From positions 1,054,001 through 1,118,000 of the forward strand of contig NZ_AP022605.1 in the NCBI RefSeq assembly GCF_010728155.1: a DNA stretch of 64,000 bases, given 5' to 3'. This document shows positions 53,304 through 60,992 of the stretch, in pieces. Source of the DNA: Mycolicibacterium doricum (GTDB lineage Bacteria > Actinomycetota > Actinomycetes > Mycobacteriales > Mycobacteriaceae). Position 1 is the first letter of the stretch. Each line of letters opens with the position of its first letter. A program made the translations under genes and the position numbers. The notes under the pieces were generated by a model. The model was given only the letters and a program-made list of their open reading frames with translations. It was not told where the DNA came from and did not search any database.

Positions 53304-54326
53304 TCACAGCGCGCCTTGGCGGACGCCGCTGTCGATGGACACCGCTGCTGGCACCGGTTCGACGGTGACCACACCGTGCTGCGCGGTCAGGGCGTCGACC
53401 ACCGCGAATCCGGCCGCGATCCGCTCGTGGGTGTCCACCACGATCGTCGACACCGGGACACGGCGGCCGACGCGCAACAGACTGTCCGCGAGCGGTGCCG
53501 TGTCGCCCTGCGAGCCCCATACTCCGCGAAGCACGGTGACCCCGGCGCTCTGGTGCACTTCGCGAAGGCGGGCGACCAGCGCCCGGTGTACCGGCACACC
53601 GTGGTAGAGCGCCGACGCGCAAGTCTGCACCGTCAGCTTCTGGAGAACATCATTGCCCGCGACAGCCGACGGCTGTGAGACCAGCGTGCCGTCGAGCTTG
53701 CATACGTCCACCGCCGCGACGGTGACCATCTGCACACCCGGTGTGCCGTGCACTTCGTCGAGCGCCTCGACCGCCCGCGTGCAGGGGCCCACGGCGACGA
53801 CCACCGCGGGCACCGTCACGTTGCGGCTGAAGAACGCGGCACGCTGCCTGCGCCCGCCCGCGGTGCCGTCGACCCCGAGGAGGGCCGTCGCGGCGTGGAA
53901 CCCGTGGCGATGCAGCACGTCACAGACGGCGGCGTAGGCGAGCACTCCTGACGTCCGGTGACCACGTTTCACGTACGCCGTCACCTTGACCGACGGCCCA
54001 CCGGGTAGAGGCCCGTCCGCCGACTGCACCGATTCGAGCGTGACGAGTCCTCGAGGGACGAGTTCGACCGCCCGCGACGCCAGAGCGCGTATCGTCGGGG
54101 CGGTGTCGACTGCGGTGACCGCGATCGGGGGGTCCTCCGACCCGGTGAGCGTGACATCGCTTCGCAGTTCGTGCCGTGGCCCGAATCCCGCGATCCCGCG
54201 CACCACGATGCTGTGGGCCACCGGCTCGGCGTCGTACACGTCGAGTAGTGCATCTGCGGTGAACCGGTCACCGCTGCGCGCACGTTCGCCGACGTAGACG
54301 GTCATCTGCAGGAGGTCGCCGCTCAC
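53304..54326 (-). CDS. DUF190 family protein with three repeats
   Basis: This is a 340-residue protein built of three DUF190 (PII-like) units starting near residues 1, 110 and 220, each with a pattern like LQMTVYVGERARSGD, VKVTAYVKRGHRTSGVLA or LQKLTVQTCASALYHGVPVH. The GTG at 54326 overlaps the crcB stop (GTGA). A DUF190 gene after paired crcB genes is also seen in M. tuberculosis (Rv3069-Rv3071). A role with the fluoride channel is likely from coupling but unproven. Confidence 0.8.
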   Translation of the reverse strand: MSGDLLQMTVYVGERARSGDRFTADALLDVYDAEPVAHSIVVRGIAGFGPRHELRSDVTLTGSEDPPIAVTAVDTAPTIRALASRAVELVPRGLVTLESVQSADGPLPGGPSVKVTAYVKRGHRTSGVLAYAAVCDVLHRHGFHAATALLGVDGTAGGRRQRAAFFSRNVTVPAVVVAVGPCTRAVEALDEVHGTPGVQMVTVAAVDVCKLDGTLVSQPSAVAGNDVLQKLTVQTCASALYHGVPVHRALVARLREVHQSAGVTVLRGVWGSQGDTAPLADSLLRVGRRVPVSTIVVDTHERIAAGFAVVDALTAQHGVVTVEPVPAAVSIDSGVRQGAL

Positions 54327-54682
54327 AGCAGGCTCCCGAGCCACAGACCCACCGCCGCGGCGGCGAGGCCGGCGGCGACACTGCCGACCACGTTGGCGGC
54401 CGCCGGCCAGCCGCGGCGCTCCTCGGCGAGGCGTTGGGTCTCCAGCATCCAGGTGGAGAAGGTCGTGTACGACCCGATGAACGCCGTGCCCATGAGAAGT
54501 GCCAGCTCCGGTCTCAGCGCCAGACCGCCGAGGAACCCCAGGACGAAGGCCCCGCTGATGTTGACCGCCAAAGTGCCGAACGGAAACGGTCGCCCCATCG
54601 CCGCGGTGACCGTGCGGTCCAGCACGAATCGGCACACCGCGCCCGCCCCGCCGAGGAGCATCACCCCCGCCCACACGATCAT
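54323..54682 (-). CDS. crcB: fluoride channel subunit CrcB (second)
   Basis: This is a 119-residue, four-helix protein. [31 protein letters not shown] and the family's [13 protein letters not shown] are clear. The start ATG 54682 overlaps the stop of the first crcB (ATGA). Fluc channels are dimers; here two different subunits are made together. Confidence 0.92.
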   Translation of the reverse strand: MIVWAGVMLLGGAGAVCRFVLDRTVTAAMGRPFPFGTLAVNISGAFVLGFLGGLALRPELALLMGTAFIGSYTTFSTWMLETQRLAEERRGWPAAANVVGSVAAGLAAAAVGLWLGSLL

Positions 54683-55077
54683 CGGCGGAGGCGTGCCCGT
54701 CTCACCAGCGCGGTCGCGACCACGACCGCGGCCAGTCCGGCCGCCAGGCTGGCCACGGTGTAGCCGGCCGCCAGCCCGAGGTGGCCGTGCTCGAGCATCC
54801 GCACCGTCTCCACCTGCATGGTCGAGAACGTCGTCAGGCCCCCGCACAGGCCGGTGCCCAGAAGCGGACGGCGGTAGCTCGACACCGGCAGCCTCTCGAG
54901 TAACCGCGTGGTGACGTAGCCGAGCAGGAATGCCCCCACGATGTTGACCGTGAAGGTTGGCCACGGCCACCGGCCCGGGTCGGCTGCGGCGAGTTCCTCG
55001 AACCCCGCCCGCGCCAGTGTGCCCAGCGCTCCGCCGACGAAAACCGCGGCCAATTCCCGACCGTCGAATCGAAGCAT
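54679..55077 (-). CDS. crcB: fluoride channel subunit CrcB (first)
   Basis: This is a 132-residue, four-helix protein starting at ATG 55077 ([13 protein letters not shown]). Signatures are [30 protein letters not shown] and [18 protein letters not shown]. It is the first gene of the crcB-crcB-DUF190 operon and faces pgm across 72 bp. I see no fluoride riboswitch in that gap. Confidence 0.92.
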   Translation of the reverse strand: MLRFDGRELAAVFVGGALGTLARAGFEELAAADPGRWPWPTFTVNIVGAFLLGYVTTRLLERLPVSSYRRPLLGTGLCGGLTTFSTMQVETVRMLEHGHLGLAAGYTVASLAAGLAAVVVATALVRRARLRR

Positions 55078-55149
55078 GACCGAGAGTATGGCGGGAATAC
55101 CGTCCGGTCGTCGGACAGCGCCACGTCGTAAGGGAGCAGAATCGAGATC

Positions 55150-56784
55150 ATGGCGGCCAACCCCCGCGCCGGGCAGCCGGCGCAACCCGAAGACCTCATC
55201 GACGTCGCGCAGGTCGTGACGGCGTACTACGCCGTGCATCCCGACCCCGACGACGTCGCCCAGCAGGTGGCGTTCGGCACCTCGGGGCACCGCGGTTCCA
55301 GCCTGGACGCGGCGTTCAACGAGGCACACATCCTGGCGACCACGCAGGCGATCGTCGAGTACCGCGCCGCCCACGGCGTGACCGGGCCGCTGTTTATCGG
55401 CCGCGACACCCACGCCCTGTCGGAGCCGGCGTGGACCTCGGCGCTCGAGGTGCTGGCCGCCAACGACGTTGTCGCGATGATAGATTCCGCCGGCCGCTAC
55501 ACACCCACCCCGGCCGTCAGCCACGCCATCCTGAAGTTCAACCGCGGCCGGGACACCGATCTCGCCGACGGGATCGTCGTCACCCCGTCACACAACCCGC
55601 CCCGCGACGGCGGGTTCAAGTACAACCCGTCCAACGGTGGGCCCGCCGACACCGACGCCACCGGGGCGATCGCCAGACGGGCGAACGAGATCCTGCGGAA
55701 CGGTCTGCGCGACGTGAAACGGATGCCTCTGGCCCGGGCGCTGCAGACCGCGCAGCGGCACGACTACCTCGATGCCTACGTGGCGGACCTGCCGAATGTG
55801 GTCGACCTCCACGCAGTCCGCGCCGAAGGGGTCCGCATCGGCGCCGATCCGCTCGGCGGCGCCAGCGTCGATTACTGGGGCGCGATCGCCGAGCGACACA
55901 ATCTGAACCTCACCGTGGTCAACCCGCTGGTGGACGCGACGTGGCGGTTCATGACCCTCGACGGGGACGGCAAGATCCGGATGGACTGCAGTTCCCCCAA
56001 CGCCATGGCGTCTCTTATCGGGAAGATCGGCGATTATCAGATCGCCACCGGCAACGACGCCGACTCAGACCGGCACGGCATCGTCACGCCCGACGGTGGA
56101 TTGATGAATCCCAACCACTACCTCGCCGTGGCGATCGACTACCTGTTCACCCACCGGCCTGACTGGCCGTCGTCGACCGCGGTGGGCAAGACCGCGGTGA
56201 GCTCGTCGATCATCGACCGCGTGGTGGACGGTCTGGGCCGCACACTGCAGGAGGTGCCGGTCGGCTTCAAATGGTTCGTCGACGGCTTGATCAGCGGCAC
56301 AATCGGTTTTGGGGGCGAGGAGAGTGCCGGGGCGTCGTTCCTGCGCACCGACGGCACCGTGTGGACCACCGACAAGGACGGGATCATCCTGGCGCTGCTG
56401 GCTTCGGAGATCCTCGCGGTGACCGGTTCGACGCCGTCGCAGCGATATGCCGAACTCGCCGAGAAGTACGGCGCCCCGACCTATGCGCGCATCGACGCGC
56501 CGGCCGACCGCGAGCAGAAGGCACGGCTGGCCAAGCTCTCACCGGAGCAGGTCACCGCCACCGAGCTGGCCGGAGAGCCGATCACGGCAAAGCTGACGGC
56601 TGCCCCGGGCAACGACGCGCCGCTGGGTGGGCTGAAGGTGACCACCGAGAACGCGTGGTTCGCCGCGCGGCCTTCGGGCACCGAGGACGTGTACAAGATC
56701 TACGCGGAGTCCTTCAAGGGGCCTGAGCACCTCGCCGAGGTGCAGGCGGCTGCGCGTGACGTGGTGGCGGCGGTCATTTCGTGA
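55150..56784 (+). CDS. pgm: phosphoglucomutase, alpha-D-glucose phosphate-specific
   Basis: This is a 544-residue enzyme interconverting glucose 1- and 6-phosphate. The phosphoserine loop is [19 protein letters not shown], the metal loop [13 protein letters not shown], the sugar loop [13 protein letters not shown] and the phosphate site [16 protein letters not shown]. It feeds trehalose, glycogen and wall polysaccharide synthesis. The place beside crcB is conserved in mycobacteria (pgmA). Confidence 0.94.
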   Translation: MAANPRAGQPAQPEDLIDVAQVVTAYYAVHPDPDDVAQQVAFGTSGHRGSSLDAAFNEAHILATTQAIVEYRAAHGVTGPLFIGRDTHALSEPAWTSALEVLAANDVVAMIDSAGRYTPTPAVSHAILKFNRGRDTDLADGIVVTPSHNPPRDGGFKYNPSNGGPADTDATGAIARRANEILRNGLRDVKRMPLARALQTAQRHDYLDAYVADLPNVVDLHAVRAEGVRIGADPLGGASVDYWGAIAERHNLNLTVVNPLVDATWRFMTLDGDGKIRMDCSSPNAMASLIGKIGDYQIATGNDADSDRHGIVTPDGGLMNPNHYLAVAIDYLFTHRPDWPSSTAVGKTAVSSSIIDRVVDGLGRTLQEVPVGFKWFVDGLISGTIGFGGEESAGASFLRTDGTVWTTDKDGIILALLASEILAVTGSTPSQRYAELAEKYGAPTYARIDAPADREQKARLAKLSPEQVTATELAGEPITAKLTAAPGNDAPLGGLKVTTENAWFAARPSGTEDVYKIYAESFKGPEHLAEVQAAARDVVAAVIS

Positions 56785-56797
56785 AGCGGGTCAGTGC

Positions 56798-58066
56798 GTG
56801 AGTTCGCGTACGGAGGGCCACTGTCCGGAGACGACGAAACCGCGGCTGCCGCGCGAAGTGTGGGTACTGGTCGTCGCCAACGTCGTCGTTGCGCTCGGCT
56901 ACGGAGTGGTGGCCCCGGTGCTGCCGCAGTACGCACGGCACTTCGGTGTCAGCATCAGCGCGGCGACGTTCGTGATCACCGCCTTCGCGGTGATGCGACT
57001 GGTCGCGGCGCCTGCGGCCGGGCTGTTCGTGCAGCGGCTGGGGGAGCGGCGGGTCTATGTCAGTGGCCTGATCATCGTCGCCCTGTCGACGGCGGCGTGC
57101 GCATTCGCCGAGACCTACTGGCAGCTCTTGCTGTTCCGCTCGCTGGGCGGGATCGGTTCGGCGATGTTCACGGTGTCGTCGCTGGGGCTGATGATTCGGA
57201 TATCACCCCCGGACGCGCGGGGACGTGTCGCGGGGTTGTTCTCGTCCGGGTTCATGGTCGGCTCGGTGGGCGGCCCCATCCTCGGCAGTCTGACCGCCGG
57301 CTTCGGGTTGTCGGCGCCGTTCGTCATCTACGGGGCGGCCCTGTTGGTCGCCGCGGTTGTGGTCTTCGTCAGCCTGCGCAACTCGGTGGTGGTCGCCCGG
57401 GCGGACGAGGATGCCGGGACGCCGGTGCCGTTCCGGGCGGTGATCCGACACCGGGCGTATCAGGCGGCCCTGTTCTCCAACTTCGCGACGGGGTGGACGT
57501 CGTTGGGCCTGCGGATCGCGCTGGTGCCGTTGTTCGTCGTCGAGGTGCTGGGCCGTGGGCCGGGAGCGGCCGGTCTGGCGCTCACGGCGTTCGCGGTGGG
57601 CAACATCTCCGTCGTCATCCCCAGCGGGTACCTCTCGGACCGCCTCGGGCGCCGCAAGCTGCTGATCTTCGGGCTGGCGTTGGCGGCGGTGTCGACCGCG
57701 CTGGTGGGGTTCACCACGTCGATGCCGGTCTTCCTGGCGGCCGCCTCCATCGCGGGCGCTGCCACGGGCGTGTTCGTCTCGCCGCAGCAGGCCGCCGTCG
57801 CCGACGTGGTGGGCAACAAGTTGCGGGGCGGCACCGCCGTTGCGACGTTCCAGATGATGGCCGATTTGGGCTCGATCGGCGGCTCTCTGCTGGTCGGCCT
57901 GATCGCCCAGTACACCTCGTTCGGCTGGGCGTTCCTGATCAGCGGCGTCATCCTGGGTGTGGCGGCGGTGGGCTGGATCTTCGCGCCCGAGACCCGTCCG
58001 CGGTCGTTCACCGAGCACACACCAGTCCGCCCGCTGGGACCGGAGGCCGGTGGCGAAGTGCCGTGA
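56798..58066 (+). CDS. major facilitator superfamily transporter
   Basis: This is a 422-residue, 12-helix MFS protein starting at GTG 56798, 13 bp after pgm. The N-half signature GVSISAATFVITAFAVMRLV, the loop RLGERRVYVSGL and the C-half counterpart GYLSDRLGRRKLLIFGL show the two six-helix repeats. It resembles drug-efflux members of the DHA1 type; the substrate is unknown. Confidence 0.85.
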   Translation: MSSRTEGHCPETTKPRLPREVWVLVVANVVVALGYGVVAPVLPQYARHFGVSISAATFVITAFAVMRLVAAPAAGLFVQRLGERRVYVSGLIIVALSTAACAFAETYWQLLLFRSLGGIGSAMFTVSSLGLMIRISPPDARGRVAGLFSSGFMVGSVGGPILGSLTAGFGLSAPFVIYGAALLVAAVVVFVSLRNSVVVARADEDAGTPVPFRAVIRHRAYQAALFSNFATGWTSLGLRIALVPLFVVEVLGRGPGAAGLALTAFAVGNISVVIPSGYLSDRLGRRKLLIFGLALAAVSTALVGFTTSMPVFLAAASIAGAATGVFVSPQQAAVADVVGNKLRGGTAVATFQMMADLGSIGGSLLVGLIAQYTSFGWAFLISGVILGVAAVGWIFAPETRPRSFTEHTPVRPLGPEAGGEVP

Positions 58067-58117
58067 CCAGCGATTTTGAGCGGCCACCCGTCGTGGTGTA
58101 ACTTCGGTGGGCACGAC

Positions 58118-59880
58118 TTACGGGGCTATGGCGCAGTTGGTAGCGCACCACACTGGCAGTGTGGGGGTCAGGGGTTCGAATCCCCTTAGCTCCACCAGAT
58201 CGGCCTTACTCGAACCGCTGGCCAAAAGAATGCCAGCGAGTCCGGGTGGGGCCGTTTTGTTGTTCTTGGTTCGCTGGGACGCGACGGGGGCCGTGGTTCC
58301 GGTATCCGCCGCGACGGCGGTCATCACCTTCTTCGCTTCGGCGATATCGTCGAAGAGCGGTTTGAGTACGTCATGGGTCACTTCGCAGTCGTCGATGTAG
58401 AGCCTCTGAAAGAAAGTGTCGTTGAGATTGCGGCGTATCTGGCTGTTGCCGTTCTGGTAGAGATCGTGGGTGTCCGCAACGAGGTGGAGGGCGTCACGGA
58501 GGACACTTGCGCCGACGGAGAGCTGTTCGGCAGTTGTCGTGAGACCTGCTTCGACGCGGGCGCGGGCGATCTTGATATCGTTTAGTTTCGTTCTGATCTT
58601 CGCGGCGGGCAGTGTGCCGTCGGCAGCGAGGTCGATTAGTCGCGACTCCTTGTCATTCAGTTCGTTGATGCGCCGGGTGAGGGCGGCATGCGCTTCTCGC
58701 TCGCTGCCTTGGGCTTCGGCGAGCGCGGCGTCGAGTTTCTCCTGGCACTCGGTGGCGAAGTCCTCGCCAAGCTGGAAGCTGATGTAGTGGTCGACGACGG
58801 CCTGCTCGATTCGCGCGACGGCGATGTGCGGCAGGTCGCAGAGTCCGTCTTGTCGTGCGCGGCAAAGGAAGTAGCCGTAGCGTCTGGTGCGGCCTCTGGC
58901 TTCGGTGAAAATGAGCCGTGATGTTCGGCCGTGGTCGCGGCAGCGTTGGCAGAACAGCAGTCCTTTGAGGTAGTGGTTGAGGATGCGGTCGCGGGTGCCG
59001 CGTCCGCTGCGCGCCTGCTGGACTTCCTGAACACGCTCGAAGAGGTCCTGGCCGATGATCGGTTCGTGCCGTCCGGGGTAGATGTCACCTTTGTAGACGA
59101 CGAAGCCGGCGTAGTAGGGGTCGCCGAGCATCCGGTGCATTTGCGTATCGGACATCGGTCGGCCTGCAGGCCAGCGGACGGTTGGCTTGCTGGTCAAGCC
59201 GAGGTCGGCCATCGTGGCAGTCAGCCGTTCGATGGAGTAGTCGCCGGTCGAGTAAAGCTCGCAGGCTTTCAATACCAATGGGGCACGGTCGGGGTCGAGG
59301 CTGACGGTGTTGATCTGTCGCCCTTCGATTACGGTCCTGGTGTTGAGGTAGCCGATTGGGGCTCTTCCCGTAGTACCGCCGTTGATGGCTTTGTGCTGCA
59401 GTTTGATTCGGATGTCTTCACCGCTGAGCTTGTTCTGGACATCGTTGAAGATGTCGGTGACGGCCTCCATCATGTCGGCGTAGACGCCGTCGCCGAAGTC
59501 CTCTCGCGCAGAGACGAGTTTGACGTTCAGCTTGTCGAGGAGCCGTTTGGTGATGGCGGCGTCGATGTAGTTGCGGAAGGCGCGTGAGCGGGCGTAGACG
59601 ATGACGTAGCGCACGGGTTTTCTCGCAGGAATGTCAGCATGTCCTGGAAGGCTTGGCGCTTCTCGATCGTGGATGCTGAGACACCCGGCTCGACAAACTC
59701 CCGGACGACATCGGCGCCAAGGTCGTTTGCCTTACGGGTACTGACTTCGCGCTGCGTGGCAATGGAGTTGCCGTCGGGGTCGATGTCGACCGCTGTGTCC
59801 ATCTGTTTCTTGCTAGACACGCGGAGATAAAGAACGGCCTTGGTCACGTCCATCGGGTCATTCGTCGGGCTCATGCTCAT
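58118..59880 (-). pseudogene. large serine recombinase (integrase) with one frameshift
   Basis: The catalytic N-terminus starts at ATG 59880 (or 59874, better spaced from AAGGAG): AVLYLRVSSKKQ holds the nucleophilic serine. At 59618-59621 an A4 run (coding strand) shifts the frame by one. The enzyme continues from a GTG at 59614 as YVIVYARSRAFRNYIDAAIT, INGGTTGRAPIGYL and a zinc-ribbon with Cys in LLFCQRCRDHG and FLCRARQDGLCDLP, then a coiled coil. Without the shift it would be about 585 residues. The last 25 codons are read from antisense tRNA-Ala DNA. It is probably inactive unless frameshifting occurs. Confidence 0.82.
58122..58197 (+). tRNA. tRNA-Ala(GGC)
   Basis: This is a 76 nt tRNA with an encoded CCA. 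The acceptor GGGGCTA/TAGCTCC contains the G3:U70 pair that marks alanine tRNAs; the anticodon loop CTGGCAG gives anticodon GGC; the T-arm is GGGGTTCGAATCCCC. A serine-integrase element abuts its 3' end, and the integrase frame runs antisense through it. Confidence 0.95.
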
Positions 59881-60322
59881 TTCTCCTTCTTGATGTCGGC
59901 GGCGTGTGGGGCGGAAGTTGATTGCGGTTCCCCGAGAGCCTTAGAGCGGCCGACGAGGTGCGAGCGTGACTGTCGGCGAGGCTGTAGATGTACTGCGTCC
60001 GGTGGACGTAGCGCTCGATGTCGGTGATTGCAGCATCGGAAAGCTGGCCGGATTTGGCCCTCAGGTAGGTGCTGAGAGATGGCAGCTCATCGGCGGTCAG
60101 CCAGCCCACTGCAGTAAATAGGTCTACGGTGTTGATGTCGAGCACTCGTGCGATCGCTACTAGGCTTTCCATTCGCGGTTTGGCGATCATGCCCTGCTCT
60201 ATATGCCAGACCGTTCCTGGGTCGACGTTCGCCTGACGTGCAACTTCGTTGACGCTCATACGCAATTCGTTGCGTTTCTTGGTAAGTATGTTTATGAGTT
60301 TGACGGTTTGTTCCGGTGTCAT
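59858..60322 (-). CDS. XRE-family helix-turn-helix regulator
   Basis: This is a 154-residue protein. An HTH domain spans residues about 8-72 (KRNELRMSVNEVARQANVDP, TVWHIEQGMIAKPRMESL). The rest is polar, without a clear effector domain, and the tail is Pro/Arg-rich. Its 3' end overlaps the serine recombinase start by 23 bp, so it probably controls the element's integrase, like a phage-type repressor. GC content is lower than in the flanking housekeeping genes. Confidence 0.75.
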   Translation of the reverse strand: MTPEQTVKLINILTKKRNELRMSVNEVARQANVDPGTVWHIEQGMIAKPRMESLVAIARVLDINTVDLFTAVGWLTADELPSLSTYLRAKSGQLSDAAITDIERYVHRTQYIYSLADSHARTSSAALRLSGNRNQLPPHTPPTSRRRNEHEPDE

Positions 60323-60384
60323 GAAAATGGCGCCCCCTTGTACCGTTAATTGTTAATTGGCGTGGCTCGCAGCGACTACGGTCG

Positions 60385-60744
60385 CTGCACGGTTACGCCC
60401 GGAGCGTCGAAATCCAGTTCCAGGCCTCTAACTTGGATCGTGCTGGCGTTGTCATCGACTTCTCCTCGATGAAGTCGATCAAGGCATTGTTGGAGATGCA
60501 GTTCGACCACACGGTCCTGGTCGCCCAGGACGACCCATTGCGAGAAGAGTTCGAGCGGTTAGCGTCGTTGGGGGCGGCCAACCTGCGCGTGATGGAAGAC
60601 ACAAGCCTCGAAGGTTCGGCTAGGTGGATACATGACGCCGTGACGCCCATCGTCGAAGTTGAGACATCCGGCCGCGTCCGAATCAGCCGAATTGAGGTAC
60701 GCGAGAGCGCCAAAAACACAGTGCTGCTCTCACTTGGGCCTTAA
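60385..60744 (+). pseudogene. 6-carboxytetrahydropterin synthase (QueD)-like remnant
   Basis: The frame reads LHGYARSVEIQF, GVVIDFSSMKSIKALLEMQF followed by DHTVLVAQDDP, SLEGSARWIHDAVTPIVEV and a final EVRESAKNTVLL, which is the order of motifs in QueD / 6-pyruvoyl-tetrahydropterin synthase. The first about 30 residues, with the first zinc His and catalytic Cys, are absent, and the HGH zinc pair reads HGY. No good start exists; TTG 60433 would give only 103 residues. It diverges from the XRE gene. Confidence 0.55.
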
Positions 60745-60987
60745 TGCGTGTCGGCGAAATTCACTCGCTGACAGGTACCGTTTCGTTTCATCCGTGCAAT
60801 TCCATCTTGACTTCAACCCTGCGATCGCGAAACGTTCGGGTGCACACCCAAATACGCGGATCGGCAACCTGTTGTCATGGATTGCCAGATCTGCCTGAGT
60901 GCAGCCAGGTGTCGTAATAACGATCCCCGGCGCCGCGGCGAGTTTCGACGTGTCGTGTTCGGTAAGTTGCTCGCCCTGGGCGCTCAC
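60730..60987 (-). CDS. hypothetical 85-residue protein next to an IS insertion
   Basis: An open frame runs from GTG 60987 (MSAQGEQLTEHDTSKLAAAP) to 60730, overlapping the QueD-like remnant's end by 15 bp. RVFGCAPERFAIAGLKSRW and YLSASEFRRHAL look protein-like, but I know no family. The IS target duplication starts one base upstream of the GTG, so the native promoter and any longer N-terminus have been cut off. A ribosome site is not evident. Confidence 0.35.
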   Translation of the reverse strand: MSAQGEQLTEHDTSKLAAAPGIVITTPGCTQADLAIHDNRLPIRVFGCAPERFAIAGLKSRWNCTDETKRYLSASEFRRHALRPK

Positions 60988-60992
60988 GGGTA

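Noticed and set aside
55078..55149. Fluoride riboswitch in front of the crcB operon
   Set aside because: The 72 bp gap to pgm lacks the conserved crcB-motif sequences and pseudoknot-forming segments.
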